64,000 nt of DNA from the NCBI GenBank assembly GCA_039796575.1, contig JBDKJP010000061.1, positions 1 to 64,000 on the forward strand. The letters run 5' to 3'. Made by a program: the position numbers and the translations under genes. The notes beneath the pieces were generated by a model that saw only the letters and a program-made list of their open reading frames with translations, ran no database searches and was not told where the DNA came from. Position 1 is the stretch's first letter, and each line of letters starts with the position of its first letter. Shown in pieces: positions 35,494 to 44,100 of this stretch. Source of the DNA: UBA668 sp039796575 (GTDB lineage Bacteria; Actinomycetota; Acidimicrobiia; Acidimicrobiales; Ilumatobacteraceae).

Positions 35494-36372
35494 TCAGCCG
35501 CCGAACGCATCGCTGATGCGCTGCGCGAGCGGATAGGCGAGGAAGACGATGGTTGCCACGACGAAGCCGACGGTCGGCCCGGAGAGGTTCGCGTTCGCGC
35601 GATCCGCCTCCCGTTCGAGCTCGTCGAGTGCCTTCGCCCGCATGCCGGCGGCGAGCGCGGCGACGGTGTCGCTGATGGCCACGCCCTGCAGCCCCTGCCG
35701 TTCGACCGAGGCGGCGAACTCGCACAGCTCGCGGAGGCCGAAGCGCTGTCCGAACGAGTCGATCGCGTCCCAGACGGCCACGCCGCGCTGCGGCGCAGTC
35801 GCCAGTTCCTGGCGGAGGCCGTCGAACGCGTCACCCACGCCCACGTCCAGCGCGAAGCGAATGGCCTCCTCCACGCTCTGGTCGGTGGTGAGGCCGACGG
35901 CGACGAGTTGCACGAAGTCGTTCGCCGCCTGGCGCAACACGCGTCGGGCGCGACGGATGCGATCGTCGAGGTCGCGCACCGTCACCCATGCCGCAGCGAG
36001 GCCGGCGCCCACCGCGACCAGCAGCCACAGCACCCCGAAGGGCAACATGCCCGTGGAGGCGAGCGCCACCACACCGAGCATGGTGGTGAACGTGACCACC
36101 GCCCAGGAGACGATCACCCGGCCGACCACATCAGTGGGGCCCAGACCGATGACGACCAGGTCGTCGCCGAAACGGGCGACGAGATGGCGCCCGAGGCGGG
36201 TGTGCGACGCGCGAGTGCGCCACGTCGGCTCCAGAGCCGCGTCGGAGACGGGTTGCACCATGCTGCGCGCCGCGGCCACCGACGCGGGCACCCGACGCAA
36301 CGACCGAGCGGTGCACCACCCGGCCAGCCACAGCGTGACCACCACGATCGCCGACACCTGCAGCGGGTTCAT
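35494..36372 (-). CDS. tadC: Flp pilus inner-membrane protein TadC
   Basis: 292 residues. Type II secretion F-domain protein: membrane segments near 5-20, 90-130 and at the C-terminus, with the conserved cytosolic region DFVQLVAVGLTTDQSVEEAI and AASVERQGLQGVAISDTV. Pairs with TadB to form the platform on which the TadA ATPase acts. Start ATG 36372 overlaps the tadB stop. Confidence 0.88.
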   Translation of the reverse strand: MNPLQVSAIVVVTLWLAGWCTARSLRRVPASVAAARSMVQPVSDAALEPTWRTRASHTRLGRHLVARFGDDLVVIGLGPTDVVGRVIVSWAVVTFTTMLGVVALASTGMLPFGVLWLLVAVGAGLAAAWVTVRDLDDRIRRARRVLRQAANDFVQLVAVGLTTDQSVEEAIRFALDVGVGDAFDGLRQELATAPQRGVAVWDAIDSFGQRFGLRELCEFAASVERQGLQGVAISDTVAALAAGMRAKALDELEREADRANANLSGPTVGFVVATIVFLAYPLAQRISDAFGG

Positions 36373-37232
36373 GACCCGACCACCGGGGCGTCGGCCACGC
36401 GCACGCGGCGCGGGAGCTCGTAGCGACACAGCGAGCGCAGCCACATCACGCAACCGGCCCACATCGCGAGCGGCAACGCGAGCACGACCTGGCCGGTGGC
36501 GGTGCCGTAGGGATCGAGCAGATCTCCGCCGGCGAAGCGGAGGTACGCCACGAGCAGCACGCCGATGACGACGAGGCGCTGCATCGACTGCTGGTACACC
36601 GCCCGCGTGCGGTCGATGCGCTCGCGTGCGGTCACTTCGTCGCGTGCTGCCGCGGCCAACGCGTCGACGGTGCCGTGCAGGCGTCCGGCGCTCGACGAGC
36701 CGCCGATCACCAGACGGATCGCTGCGATGGCGGCATCCGACGTCGGGTGCGCGAGGTCGTCGGCCAGGTCGGCGAGCGCATCCTCGGTTCGGAAGCCCTG
36801 GTGCCGACGATGTGCGAACGTGCGCAACGCCACCTCGATGGCGTGTGGCGGCCGCATCGCGACCTGTTCGAGCGCGGCCTCCGCTCCCATGGCCGAGCCG
36901 CGCAACGTGTCGCGCAGGTCCTCGAGCCACTTCGCGATCGCCTCCACCCTGGCCCGCTCCTCGTCGGCACGATCGTCGTGCAGCAGCCGACCCCAGAACA
37001 GCGTGAGCATCGCGGCAGCCGCAGCGAGCAGCAGCCAACCGGTCGCCAGCAGCACGACGAAGCCGACCACGCCGGCCCCGACAGCGCGGGAGCGTGGGAT
37101 GCCGGCCAGCGCCGACGGAGTGGACGCCGACGGCGCGGGGGCGGGCTCGGACGGCGTGGTGGCGCGGAGCAATGCGACGACCGCACCCGCCAGCAGCACC
37201 GACACCGCGAACGACACCATGGCCGCGTTCAT
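36369..37232 (-). CDS. tadB: Flp pilus inner-membrane protein TadB
   Basis: 287 residues, F-domain homolog with membrane helices near 5-25, 50-80 and two at the C-terminus. The cytosolic region KWLEDLRDTLRGSAMGAEAAL and VIGGSSSAGRLHGTVDALA is typical of TadB. ATGA overlaps with tadA upstream and tadC downstream. Confidence 0.88.
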   Translation of the reverse strand: MNAAMVSFAVSVLLAGAVVALLRATTPSEPAPAPSASTPSALAGIPRSRAVGAGVVGFVVLLATGWLLLAAAAAMLTLFWGRLLHDDRADEERARVEAIAKWLEDLRDTLRGSAMGAEAALEQVAMRPPHAIEVALRTFAHRRHQGFRTEDALADLADDLAHPTSDAAIAAIRLVIGGSSSAGRLHGTVDALAAAARDEVTARERIDRTRAVYQQSMQRLVVIGVLLVAYLRFAGGDLLDPYGTATGQVVLALPLAMWAGCVMWLRSLCRYELPRRVRVADAPVVGS

Positions 37233-38578
37233 GCCGGCACCGCCACACGCGGGGCGCCGATGCCGAGTGGACGGTGCGTGTCGGCGGCCCCGTGCCACCA
37301 CGCCGCGGTGAACGTCGGGTCGGCTGCCTGCAACCGCTCGAGCATCCAGCGTTGCGGCTCGGAGGCCGGACGCGCCCGATCGTCGTCGGCGCCGGCCCGC
37401 GGTGCGAGCAGCCGATGCACGATGAAGCGCGCACCGTCCTCCTCCACCGACGGTGCGATCACCTCGGTGACGTATCGACCGTGGCGGTTGTCGCCGGTGA
37501 CGTGCACCACGAGGTCGACGCTGCGGTACACCTGCCACCGGGCCATGCGCAGTTCCACGCCGGTGTGGTGTGCGATCAGCTCGGCCAGTCGTTCGATGCC
37601 GTCCTTCGCGGAACCGCCGTGCACGGTGGCCATCGCGCCCTGACCGATCGACATGGCCTGCACGAGCGCGCCGCCTTCCGCGCCACGGATCTCGCCGACC
37701 ACGATCCAGTCGGCGCGGGTGCGCACCGCGGGCACCATCACGTCGTGGCACGAGATCCCCGCGCCGTCTGCGGTGCTCGGCACCCGGGCCTGGTAGGCGT
37801 GCACGTAGCGATGCACGCCCATCGCTGCGACGTTGAGCTCGAAATCGGTCTCCACGGTGACGATCACGTCGTCGGGGTCCACCTCGTGGAGCAGGGCGCG
37901 CAGCAACGTGGTCTTCCCCGAGCCCATGCGCCCGCACACCACCACGTTCATGTCGGCCGCCACCGCGGCGCGCAGCAGTGCACAGCCCGCGTCGTCGATC
38001 ACACCCCGCGCGGCGAGATCGTCGAGCGTCATGCCCACCATGGCCGCGCGTCGAACGGTGACGAGCGGCCGTTGCACGACGTCGAACCCCTCGCCGTGGA
38101 AGCGCACGCCGGGCTCGAGCTCGAGATCGACGAACGGGTGCTCGCGGTTGAACGGTCGACGCCGAGCCGCGGCGGTGTCGTAGATGACGCGCTCGAGGTC
38201 TCGGTCGCGGCGCACGAGCGGCGGAAGGAGCTGCTGCGAGCCGTCGCTCCGTTCGACGCGCACCGGGTCGGCGCCGAACACGAGCACGTCGGTCACCATC
38301 GGGTCGCGCAGCACGGTGAGCAGCCGCGGCAGACCGAAGATCTCGGAGATCAACAGGTCGACCAACGCGATGCGCTCCTCGTTGGTCAGCGGCACCTCCC
38401 GCGCAGACATTCGTTGGTGCTCGAGCTCGGGCAACACGGTGTGCTCGAGGACGTGCCGCGTCAGCTGCTCGCGTTGGTCGCGTTCGAGTGCTGTCTCGTC
38501 ACGTCCGGGCACCGGCAGACGGTCGCCCCACTGGCGGCGGACGTCGGCGACGAGCAGGTCGAGTGCCTCGTCGTTCAT
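37229..38578 (-). CDS. tadA: Flp pilus assembly ATPase TadA/CpaF
   Basis: 449 residues. Secretion-superfamily hexameric ATPase powering pilus assembly. N-terminal domain with VTDVLVFGADPVRVER; core: VVVCGRMGSGKTTLL Walker A (about 215-225), ETDFELN (Asp box region), RTRADWIVVGEIRGAEG (Walker B region) and ATVHGGSAKDGIERL (His box). Coupled to its neighbours by ATGA and GTGA overlaps. Confidence 0.95.
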   Translation of the reverse strand: MNDEALDLLVADVRRQWGDRLPVPGRDETALERDQREQLTRHVLEHTVLPELEHQRMSAREVPLTNEERIALVDLLISEIFGLPRLLTVLRDPMVTDVLVFGADPVRVERSDGSQQLLPPLVRRDRDLERVIYDTAAARRRPFNREHPFVDLELEPGVRFHGEGFDVVQRPLVTVRRAAMVGMTLDDLAARGVIDDAGCALLRAAVAADMNVVVCGRMGSGKTTLLRALLHEVDPDDVIVTVETDFELNVAAMGVHRYVHAYQARVPSTADGAGISCHDVMVPAVRTRADWIVVGEIRGAEGGALVQAMSIGQGAMATVHGGSAKDGIERLAELIAHHTGVELRMARWQVYRSVDLVVHVTGDNRHGRYVTEVIAPSVEEDGARFIVHRLLAPRAGADDDRARPASEPQRWMLERLQAADPTFTAAWWHGAADTHRPLGIGAPRVAVPA

Positions 38579-39318
38579 GCCGGCACCACCTCTCGGCGAG
38601 CGAGCGCCGACGCGAGCTCGATGGACGCGGCGACGAGCGCACTGCGCCGCAGTCGGCGGTCGTCGAGCCCGGCGCCACGATGCACGAGGTCGACGATCGT
38701 CGGCTCCCACGGCAGCCAGCCACCCCACGCCGAGCCGAACTCGTCGGCGAGCGCAGTCCGGTCGAACGCCACTCCGCCAGGAGCGTCCACGGCGACCACA
38801 CGAACCTGGTCGGCGTCGAGCCCGGGGTCGCCGCTCGACACGCGGCCGGCGGCGCGCCACCACTCCGACGAGGCAACCGCGGCACTCACCTCGGGCGACG
38901 TCACGGTCACCACGGTGTCGGCGAGCGCGAGGAGCGGCCACGCCGGCGTGCCGTGGCGCATCCGCCCGACGTCGACCACGACGTCGCGGCCGAGCTCCCG
39001 CAGCGTCGGCAACCAGGGCACCCGAGGCGTGTGACACGAGTGGGCGCGGAACGGATCGACCGGCGCGGTGAGCACGTGCAGCGTGCCGCGATGGTGCGCG
39101 AGGGAGTCGGGCGACGGCACGGTGGTGTCGGTGGGGAACGACAGCCGTTCCAGCCCGGCCAGCTCGCCGGGGCCGACGTGGAGCCGCCCGCTGAGCACGC
39201 CGCCGGCCGGATCGGCTTCGATCAACCACGTCTCGTCGGTGCACGCGAGCGCGCCGGCGAGTAGCAGCGCCGTGGTGGTGGCGCCGGTGCCGCGCCACGA
39301 GGTGACGGCCACGATCAC
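38575..39318 (-). CDS. TadZ/CpaE-like MinD-family protein with degenerate Walker A
   Basis: 247 residues from GTG 39318. ParA/MinD fold (VAVTSWRGTGATTTALLLA, TWLIEADPAGGVL, DVVVDVGRM, DTVVTVTSPEV). The deviant Walker A KGGxGK(T/S) is reduced to RGTGATT: both lysines are gone, so ATP hydrolysis is unlikely. TadZ proteins localise the Tad apparatus, and atypical P-loops are known in the family. Located directly before tadA. Confidence 0.8.
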   Translation of the reverse strand: MIVAVTSWRGTGATTTALLLAGALACTDETWLIEADPAGGVLSGRLHVGPGELAGLERLSFPTDTTVPSPDSLAHHRGTLHVLTAPVDPFRAHSCHTPRVPWLPTLRELGRDVVVDVGRMRHGTPAWPLLALADTVVTVTSPEVSAAVASSEWWRAAGRVSSGDPGLDADQVRVVAVDAPGGVAFDRTALADEFGSAWGGWLPWEPTIVDLVHRGAGLDDRRLRRSALVAASIELASALARREVVPA

Positions 39319-39932
39319 GGTGCCTCCTCCTCGGTCGCTGCGCCTGCGGGCGCGTCGCCCACCAGCACCAGCAGGTCGTTGGCGGCGAGCCGCGCCACGG
39401 CGACGGCGTCGGCCTCAGGCACCGCCAGCGTGAGTGCGGTCGTCCCGTCGGTCCCGGGCACTGCGTCGAGCACCCGCACGCCGGCGGGCACGAACGGGTC
39501 GGCCGCGTCGACGGCGGCCGCCACCGCAGTGTCGCCCTGGCCGAGGTCGGCCGGTAGTCGTCCGGCGCGCAACACCACACCCACGCGCTGCTCGCCCGCG
39601 TACAGCGCCGGTGTGTCGCGCCACATGCCCGTCTGCACGAGCGCGCCGGGCCGGAGGTCGATCGCGGCGATGCGGCCCGAGAGATCAGCGAGCGACGCCG
39701 ACGGCACGAGCCCGTCCACGCCTGCGTCGTAGGCGACGCCGGTGACCGCGAGGGCTTCGACCGGGATCGGTTGACCGGCCGGCACCTCCTGCACGACCTT
39801 CACGACCTGCACCCGGTCGGCGGCCGACGAGAGCGCCCACGCGACCACCACGCCGGCGAGCACCACGAGGGCACCGCCCAGCGCCAACCACTGCGTGCGC
39901 ACCTGGCTGCGCACCCGCCGATCGGTCTTCAT
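39315..39932 (-). CDS. SAF-domain protein, CpaB/RcpC-like
   Basis: 205 residues: basic N-terminus, one membrane helix (WLALGGALVVLAGVVVAWAL), then a SAF-like domain (VPAGQPIPVEALAVTGVAY, DLRPGALVQTGMW) and a second beta domain. CpaB/RcpC proteins help Flp pilus assembly at the cell envelope. Start ATG 39932 overlaps the peptidase stop (ATGA). Confidence 0.8.
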   Translation of the reverse strand: MKTDRRVRSQVRTQWLALGGALVVLAGVVVAWALSSAADRVQVVKVVQEVPAGQPIPVEALAVTGVAYDAGVDGLVPSASLADLSGRIAAIDLRPGALVQTGMWRDTPALYAGEQRVGVVLRAGRLPADLGQGDTAVAAAVDAADPFVPAGVRVLDAVPGTDGTTALTLAVPEADAVAVARLAANDLLVLVGDAPAGAATEEEAP

Positions 39933-40522
39933 GTCCACCACCCCGTTCCGGCCGTGGCGACCGCCACCGCCCATCCGAACCACAACGCGGGACCGAGCGG
40001 GAGGCTCGTCCGGCGCAACCACCATCCGCCCGCCGCCGCAGCCGCCGCCGCTGCCGCGATCGCCACCGGCACTGCCGGCAGCGCGATCAGCGCCACGTTG
40101 CCCCCGATCACCGCGGCCAGCTTCACGTCGCCCATGCCCACGCCCCGGCGCACCCGCACGCCCAGCATCAGCGCGCCGGCGATGCTCAGACCGGCGGCGA
40201 CGCGCACGACCTCGGCCGGGGTACCCCACAGGAGGGGCGTGAGCGTGCAGCACAGCGCGAGGAGCACGAGTCGGTTCGGCAGCCGACGCTCGTGCACGTC
40301 GACCAGCGCGGCCGCCGCGGTCGCCGCGCCGCACATCACCAATGCACCGCGCACACCGTTGGTCGCCGGCGTCATTGCGCCGAACACCACGCTCGTCAGC
40401 ACCGACAGCACCACCGCCCGTCGGGTCGGCCGCGTCGCGTGCATCCACGCTGCGCCGAGTCGGTCCGCCGTGGTGGAGGTGGTCGGTGCGACCCGTATCG
40501 CACCGACAATGGCCATCGCCAT
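39929..40522 (-). CDS. Prepilin peptidase (TadV/CpaA type), first gene of Tad operon
   Basis: 197 residues, multi-pass A24 aspartic protease without the N-terminal methylase domain. Catalytic aspartates in DVHERRLPNRL and GVGMGDVKLA. It would process the operon's pilin and pseudopilins. Start ATG 40522 (also possible: ATG 40516 or GTG 40525). It opens an eleven-gene leftward operon whose members nearly all overlap. A perfect DevR-like box lies 50 bp upstream. Confidence 0.88.
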   Translation of the reverse strand: MAMAIVGAIRVAPTTSTTADRLGAAWMHATRPTRRAVVLSVLTSVVFGAMTPATNGVRGALVMCGAATAAAALVDVHERRLPNRLVLLALCCTLTPLLWGTPAEVVRVAAGLSIAGALMLGVRVRRGVGMGDVKLAAVIGGNVALIALPAVPVAIAAAAAAAAAGGWWLRRTSLPLGPALWFGWAVAVATAGTGWWT

Positions 40523-40571
40523 CACACTCCCGTTCCTCGCGGACGGTAGTCGCTTTGATTCTTTCCGTGAA

Positions 40572-40585
40572 GGGACCAAAGTCCC
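40572..40585. promoter_or_regulatory. DevR/DosR-like box
   Basis: GGGACCAAAGTCCC: perfect inverted repeat GGGAC-CAAA-GTCCC; on the minus strand GGGACTTTGGTCCC, one step from the DosR core GGGACTWWAGTCCC. Centred between the divergent Tad operon (start 40522) and the peptidoglycan-binding gene (start 40664). Confidence 0.6.
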
Positions 40586-40663
40586 GGTCGACCTGCGCAT
40601 CACCTTCACTGGGCACGACGAGATCGGCCGATCGGCAAACAAATCGCCCGCCGACACGGCAAA

Positions 40664-41731
40664 ATGGCCGGAATGCGCAAGGTGATGCGGGTGACGGCCG
40701 TGGTGGCGCTGGCGTTGGCGGGCAACGTGTTCGCTCCCTCGCGCGCCCACGCCGAGATCCCCGAGCTCGGCGAGTGCAAGGCCGACGCCGAGCTGCGTGT
40801 CGGTGCCACGGGCGGCAGCGTGCTGTGCGTGCAGTGGGCACTGATGTGGCTCGGCTACTACAAGGGCCTGGTCAACGGCGTGTACGAGCAGGACACGGCC
40901 GATGCGGTCATCGCCTTCCAGCTCGACAACCCGCCCCTCACGGTGAACGGTAACGCCACCGCCGCCACGCTCATCGCGATGAACAACTACTCGGGTGTCG
41001 ACAACGCGCCGCCGCCCCCGTGCGTGGCCGACGCCCCCGTCGAGCCCGGCGACCGCGGTGCCTCCACCGAGTGCATCCAGCAGACATTGAAGGCGCAAGG
41101 CCTGTTCACCGGCGCGGTCGACGGCACCTACGGCAAGAGCACGTCGGAAGCCGTGAAGGCGTTCCAGTTCGCCAACCCGCCGCTGCGCGCCAACGGCATC
41201 AGCGACGTCTCCACCCTCGCAGCCTTGGGCGTGTGGAGCGGCTTCGTCACCGGTGGGGCGGGCGCCCCGCTCGACACCAACTGGTGGCCGGCCACGTTCC
41301 AGGCCGAGCCCAACTGGCGACTCGTGCAGGGCGTGCCGGTGTACGGCAACCGCAAGCCGTGCACGCGGGCCGACGCCGACACCATCGCGCTCGAGTTCGC
41401 CAAGGACGGCGCCGACGTGAGCACGCAGCAGTACTTCATCTACATCGCGTCGCGTGAGGGCAACTGCAACTTCAAGGCCGTCAACATCAACCCGGCCACG
41501 AAGGACGACTCGCACTGCACGTTCCAGCTCAACGCGCTGGCCGGCACCTTCGAACCGAGCGGCGAGCTCGGCCGCCGCGGCTGGTCGAAGGAGAACGTGA
41601 AGGCGAGCATGGCGAACTGCGCCGACGCGGCGAGCGACCTGTGGGTGTACTGCGCCCGCGGCCCGTGGACCCCGCCGTATAGCTGCACCCCGCCGTGGGC
41701 GGGCGATCTCGGGCCCGAAGGCGACGCCTGA
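40664..41731 (+). CDS. Secreted protein with two peptidoglycan-binding domains
   Basis: 355 residues. Signal peptide VTAVVALALAGNVFAPSRAHA cleaved near residue 30. Two PG_binding_1 repeats: VLCVQWALMWLGYYKGLVNG (about 50-110) and TECIQQTLKAQGLFTGAVDG (about 125-185). The C-terminal ~150 residues contain YIASREGNCNFKAVNINPAT and SHCTFQLNALAGTF, reminiscent of a lysozyme-like/transglycosylase core with the Glu in SREGNC. Probably acts on or binds the cell wall. Start ATG 40664 (or 40673). Confidence 0.82.
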   Translation: MAGMRKVMRVTAVVALALAGNVFAPSRAHAEIPELGECKADAELRVGATGGSVLCVQWALMWLGYYKGLVNGVYEQDTADAVIAFQLDNPPLTVNGNATAATLIAMNNYSGVDNAPPPPCVADAPVEPGDRGASTECIQQTLKAQGLFTGAVDGTYGKSTSEAVKAFQFANPPLRANGISDVSTLAALGVWSGFVTGGAGAPLDTNWWPATFQAEPNWRLVQGVPVYGNRKPCTRADADTIALEFAKDGADVSTQQYFIYIASREGNCNFKAVNINPATKDDSHCTFQLNALAGTFEPSGELGRRGWSKENVKASMANCADAASDLWVYCARGPWTPPYSCTPPWAGDLGPEGDA

Positions 41732-41778
41732 CCTCGGGTGGGAGCGCGCCACCTGCCGCGATAGATTGTGCGCCGCCT

Positions 41779-41870
41779 GGAGAGGTGCCGGAGTCTGGTC
41801 GATCGGACCGCACTGCTAATGCGGGGACCACCTTTAAAGTGGTCCGTGGGTTCAAATCCCACCCTCTCCG
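41779..41870 (+). tRNA. tRNA-Ser (anticodon GCT)
   Basis: 92-nt class II tRNA: acceptor GGAGAGG/CCTCTCC, anticodon GCT at 41815-41817, long variable arm (ACCACC...GGTGGT region), T-arm GTGGGTTCAAATCCCAC, discriminator G. CCA is not encoded. TAGATT at 41762-41767 is the probable -10 box. Confidence 0.96.
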
Positions 41871-41875
41871 CGTGA

Positions 41876-41935
41876 GGTCCTGACATCAGGACCACCGGCG
41901 GCCCGGACCACACGGTCCGGGCTGTCGCATTTTTC
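41876..41935 (+). terminator. Terminator region after tRNA-Ser
   Basis: First hairpin GGTCCTGA-CA-TCAGGACC (41876-41893), then GCCCGGACC-ACAC-GGTCCGGGC (41901-41922) followed by TGTCGCATTTTT, a standard intrinsic terminator. Confidence 0.85.
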
Positions 41936-41972
41936 CTGGTGCGGCGACCGGGCCACACCTACGGTGGACGGC

Positions 41973-42401
41973 ATGCAGCTGATGCCCGACCCAGCCTTCG
42001 AGGCCGCCATTGCCGAGTGGTCGACCCCTCAGCAGTGGCGTGCCCGAGAGGTGCGAGCCGCGATCGCCGCGTCAGGGGCCGACCTGCGCGAGTGGGTGAA
42101 CGACGGGCCGTGGATGACCGGGTACGTGTACTACGGCGTCGGTGACGACATGGTGGCCGCCATCGGACCGACCGCGAAGGACAGCGTGTCGGTGCACCTG
42201 ATGCCGTTCTACGGGTCGCCAGTGCTGCGCGAGCGTCACGCCGCCGACCTCGACCCGTTCGTGAGCGGGAAGAGCTGCCTGCGGTTTCGCCCGACCGACA
42301 CGTTTCCGGCCGCCACCGTCACCGGCGTCGTCGACGCGACCCCGGCGTACCTCGACGTCGTCGCGGCATTCCGGGCTGCCCGCGAGAAGAAAAAGCGCTG
42401 A
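41973..42401 (+). CDS. DUF1801/YdhG-like small protein
   Basis: 142 residues, single domain: WSTPQQWRAREVRAAIAASG, GYVYYGVGDDMVAAIGPTAKDSVSVHLMP and a C-terminal AYLDVVAAFRAAREKKKR. The order (helix, strand with Y, VSVHL strand, basic tail) resembles the DUF1801/YdhG fold, whose function is unknown. TACGGT ends 7 bases before ATG and there is no ribosome site, so a leaderless transcript is likely. Confidence 0.65.
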   Translation: MQLMPDPAFEAAIAEWSTPQQWRAREVRAAIAASGADLREWVNDGPWMTGYVYYGVGDDMVAAIGPTAKDSVSVHLMPFYGSPVLRERHAADLDPFVSGKSCLRFRPTDTFPAATVTGVVDATPAYLDVVAAFRAAREKKKR

Positions 42402-42562
42402 CCGAGCGCCCGCCGCGAAGCCCCAGGTGAGGTGATGGTTCGCGGTCCGCGCGGTCCGTCATGAAGTTGACACAGTGTTGCAATTCGATGACGGCCCGAG
42501 TAGACCTGGCCCGACATCACGGCCCTGCGACGGGCCCAGGCGGACTCGGCGGAGGTGACACG

Positions 42563-43696
42563 GTGTTCGAGCACGACGACGAAGAGAACGAGTTCTGGAG
42601 CCACGTGCCCGACAGCCGGCTCGACCGGTTCCGGCGCGCCACACGGCCGCCGGAAGCCCCGCGACCTGCGGCTCGACCCGCCGGCAGCCGTTCGCACAGC
42701 GACCACACCGGCTCCATCCCGGTCATCACGGCCCCGCTCGACACCACCGGTCTCACCACCAAGGTGCGCGAAGCCACCCAGCACGTCGACCCGCTGGTGC
42801 GCCGCATGGGCGTGCTCGCTGTCGTCGTCGCCCTGCTGGTCCCCATTGCGCTCACGTTGCGCTCGGGTGGCGACGACGCCGCCCTGCAGCCCGACCCCAC
42901 CGCACTCGACACGTCGCTCCCCGGCACCGACCCCGGCGCCATCGCCCCGGCCGAGACGGCCGCCGGCAACCCGTTCGCCTCCATCGACGTCGACGCACTG
43001 CCCGAGGCCGTGCCGGTGAACCCCGACCCCACGCAGGCGCCGGCACCCGAGGCCGACGTGGCGTCGACCAGCGGCCAGCCCGCCCAGGCCGCCACCCCGG
43101 CCATCACCGTCGCCGCCGCCCGCACCGAGGCCGTGAAGACCACGCCGGTGTGCGCCGCCAAGTACACGGTCGCCGCCGGCGACGCCTGGATCCTCATCGC
43201 CAAGCGGGCCGGTGTCACCACGAAGGCGCTGCTGGCCGCCAACGGCGCCACCACCTCCACACCGCTCTACCCGGGCCGCAGCATCTGCCTGCCGGCCGGT
43301 GCCACCACGCCGACGGCGCCGAAGGTCACCACCACCACGACCAAGAAGGTCACCACCACCACCACCACGGTGAAGGCCACCACCACGACGGCCGCGAAGG
43401 TGGCCCCGGCGAAGACCTACACCCGGGCACAGGTGGAGGCCATCATCCGCGAGGTGTGGCCCGACGAGCTCGAGAACGAGGCCGTGCGCATCGCCACCCG
43501 CGAGAGCAACCTCGTACCCACGGCGCAGAACTACTGCTGCACCGGCCTGTTCCAGATCTACTTCAGCGTGCACAAGAGCTGGCTCGCGAAGATCGGCGTC
43601 ACCAGCGCCGCACAGCTGAAGGACCCGCGGGTCAACGCCTTCGCCGCCCTCGTGCTGTACAACCGGGCCGGCAGCTGGGCACCCTGGCGGCTCTGA
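42563..43696 (+). CDS. Membrane-anchored LysM protein with lytic transglycosylase-like domain
   Basis: 377 residues from GTG 42563, chosen because GGAGGTGA stands five bases upstream. Cytosolic N-terminus, one membrane helix (GVLAVVVALLVPIALTL, about 90), Pro/Ala/Thr-rich spacer, LysM domain YTVAAGDAWILIAKRAGVTT (about 195-245), a Thr/Lys-rich linker of repeated TTTT and KVTT units, and a C-terminal SLT-like domain with IATRESNLVPTAQN (catalytic Glu) and CCTGLFQIYFSVH. Likely wall-binding muralytic enzyme. The linker is an Acidimicrobiia-style low-complexity tract. Confidence 0.85.
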   Translation: MFEHDDEENEFWSHVPDSRLDRFRRATRPPEAPRPAARPAGSRSHSDHTGSIPVITAPLDTTGLTTKVREATQHVDPLVRRMGVLAVVVALLVPIALTLRSGGDDAALQPDPTALDTSLPGTDPGAIAPAETAAGNPFASIDVDALPEAVPVNPDPTQAPAPEADVASTSGQPAQAATPAITVAAARTEAVKTTPVCAAKYTVAAGDAWILIAKRAGVTTKALLAANGATTSTPLYPGRSICLPAGATTPTAPKVTTTTTKKVTTTTTTVKATTTTAAKVAPAKTYTRAQVEAIIREVWPDELENEAVRIATRESNLVPTAQNYCCTGLFQIYFSVHKSWLAKIGVTSAAQLKDPRVNAFAALVLYNRAGSWAPWRL

Positions 43697-43766
43697 GCCG
43701 TCGCGTCACTCGCGCCGAACGGGGTAGCCGAAGCGAGATCGACGCCTCTAGACTCGGCTCCCGCAA

Positions 43767-43839
43767 GCGCTCGTAGCTCAATGGATAGAGCATCTGACTA
43801 CGGATCAGAAGGTTAGGGGTTCGAGTCCCTTCGAGCGCG
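43767..43839 (+). tRNA. tRNA-Arg (anticodon ACG)
   Basis: Acceptor GCGCTCG/CGAGCGC, D-arm TAGCTCAATGGATAGAGC, anticodon stem TCTGA/TCAGA with loop CTACGGA (ACG at 43800-43802), T-arm GGGGTTCGAGTCCC, discriminator G, no encoded CCA. TAGACT at 43749-43754 is the probable -10 box. Confidence 0.96.
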
Positions 43840-43846
43840 CTGCAGT

Positions 43847-43875
43847 CGGCCCCCGCAAGGGGGCCGTTTGCATTT
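43847..43875 (+). terminator. Intrinsic terminator after tRNA-Arg
   Basis: CGGCCCCC-GCAA-GGGGGCCG (43847-43866) followed by TTTGCATTT. Confidence 0.85.
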
Positions 43876-43898
43876 CCCGGCCGTGGTGCGCCGGCACG

Positions 43899-44100
43899 TC
43901 ACATCGTGACGATGCGGAGCACCAGCGCCGCCGCCTGCCACCTCGAGGGCGCCGAGGACGGGCGGCCACGAGGCGGGTACGCCGACCGTCTCGAGCGGCT
44001 CGATGGCCTTCGGGTTCTTCGACAGCTTGCCGAGGCCGGAGCCGATGGCGGCCAGCGCGAGGAGGGCCGAGACGATGATGGTGGCGAACGACCGCGCCGC
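43899..44100 (-). pseudogene. DoxX-family remnant with internal deletion and frameshift
   Basis: On the minus strand, FATIIVSALLALAAIGSGLG, KLSKNPKAIEPLETVGVPAS and PVLGALEVAGG reproduce the N-terminal ~55 residues of a DoxX protein, but no start codon precedes them. In another frame the next codons read AAALVLRIVTM and stop (TGA at 43899-43901), like a DoxX C-terminus. The middle helices are missing. It lies 60 bp from tRNA-Arg, and its 5' end runs into the marR-like gene. Interpretation as a deletion product is inferred. Confidence 0.6.

Noticed and set aside
42402..42562. c-di-AMP (ydaO-type) riboswitch before the LysM/transglycosylase gene
   Set aside because: Such riboswitches often precede wall-hydrolase genes in actinobacteria, but the conserved core was not found in the 160-bp leader; only a TTGACA-like box at 42467 was seen.
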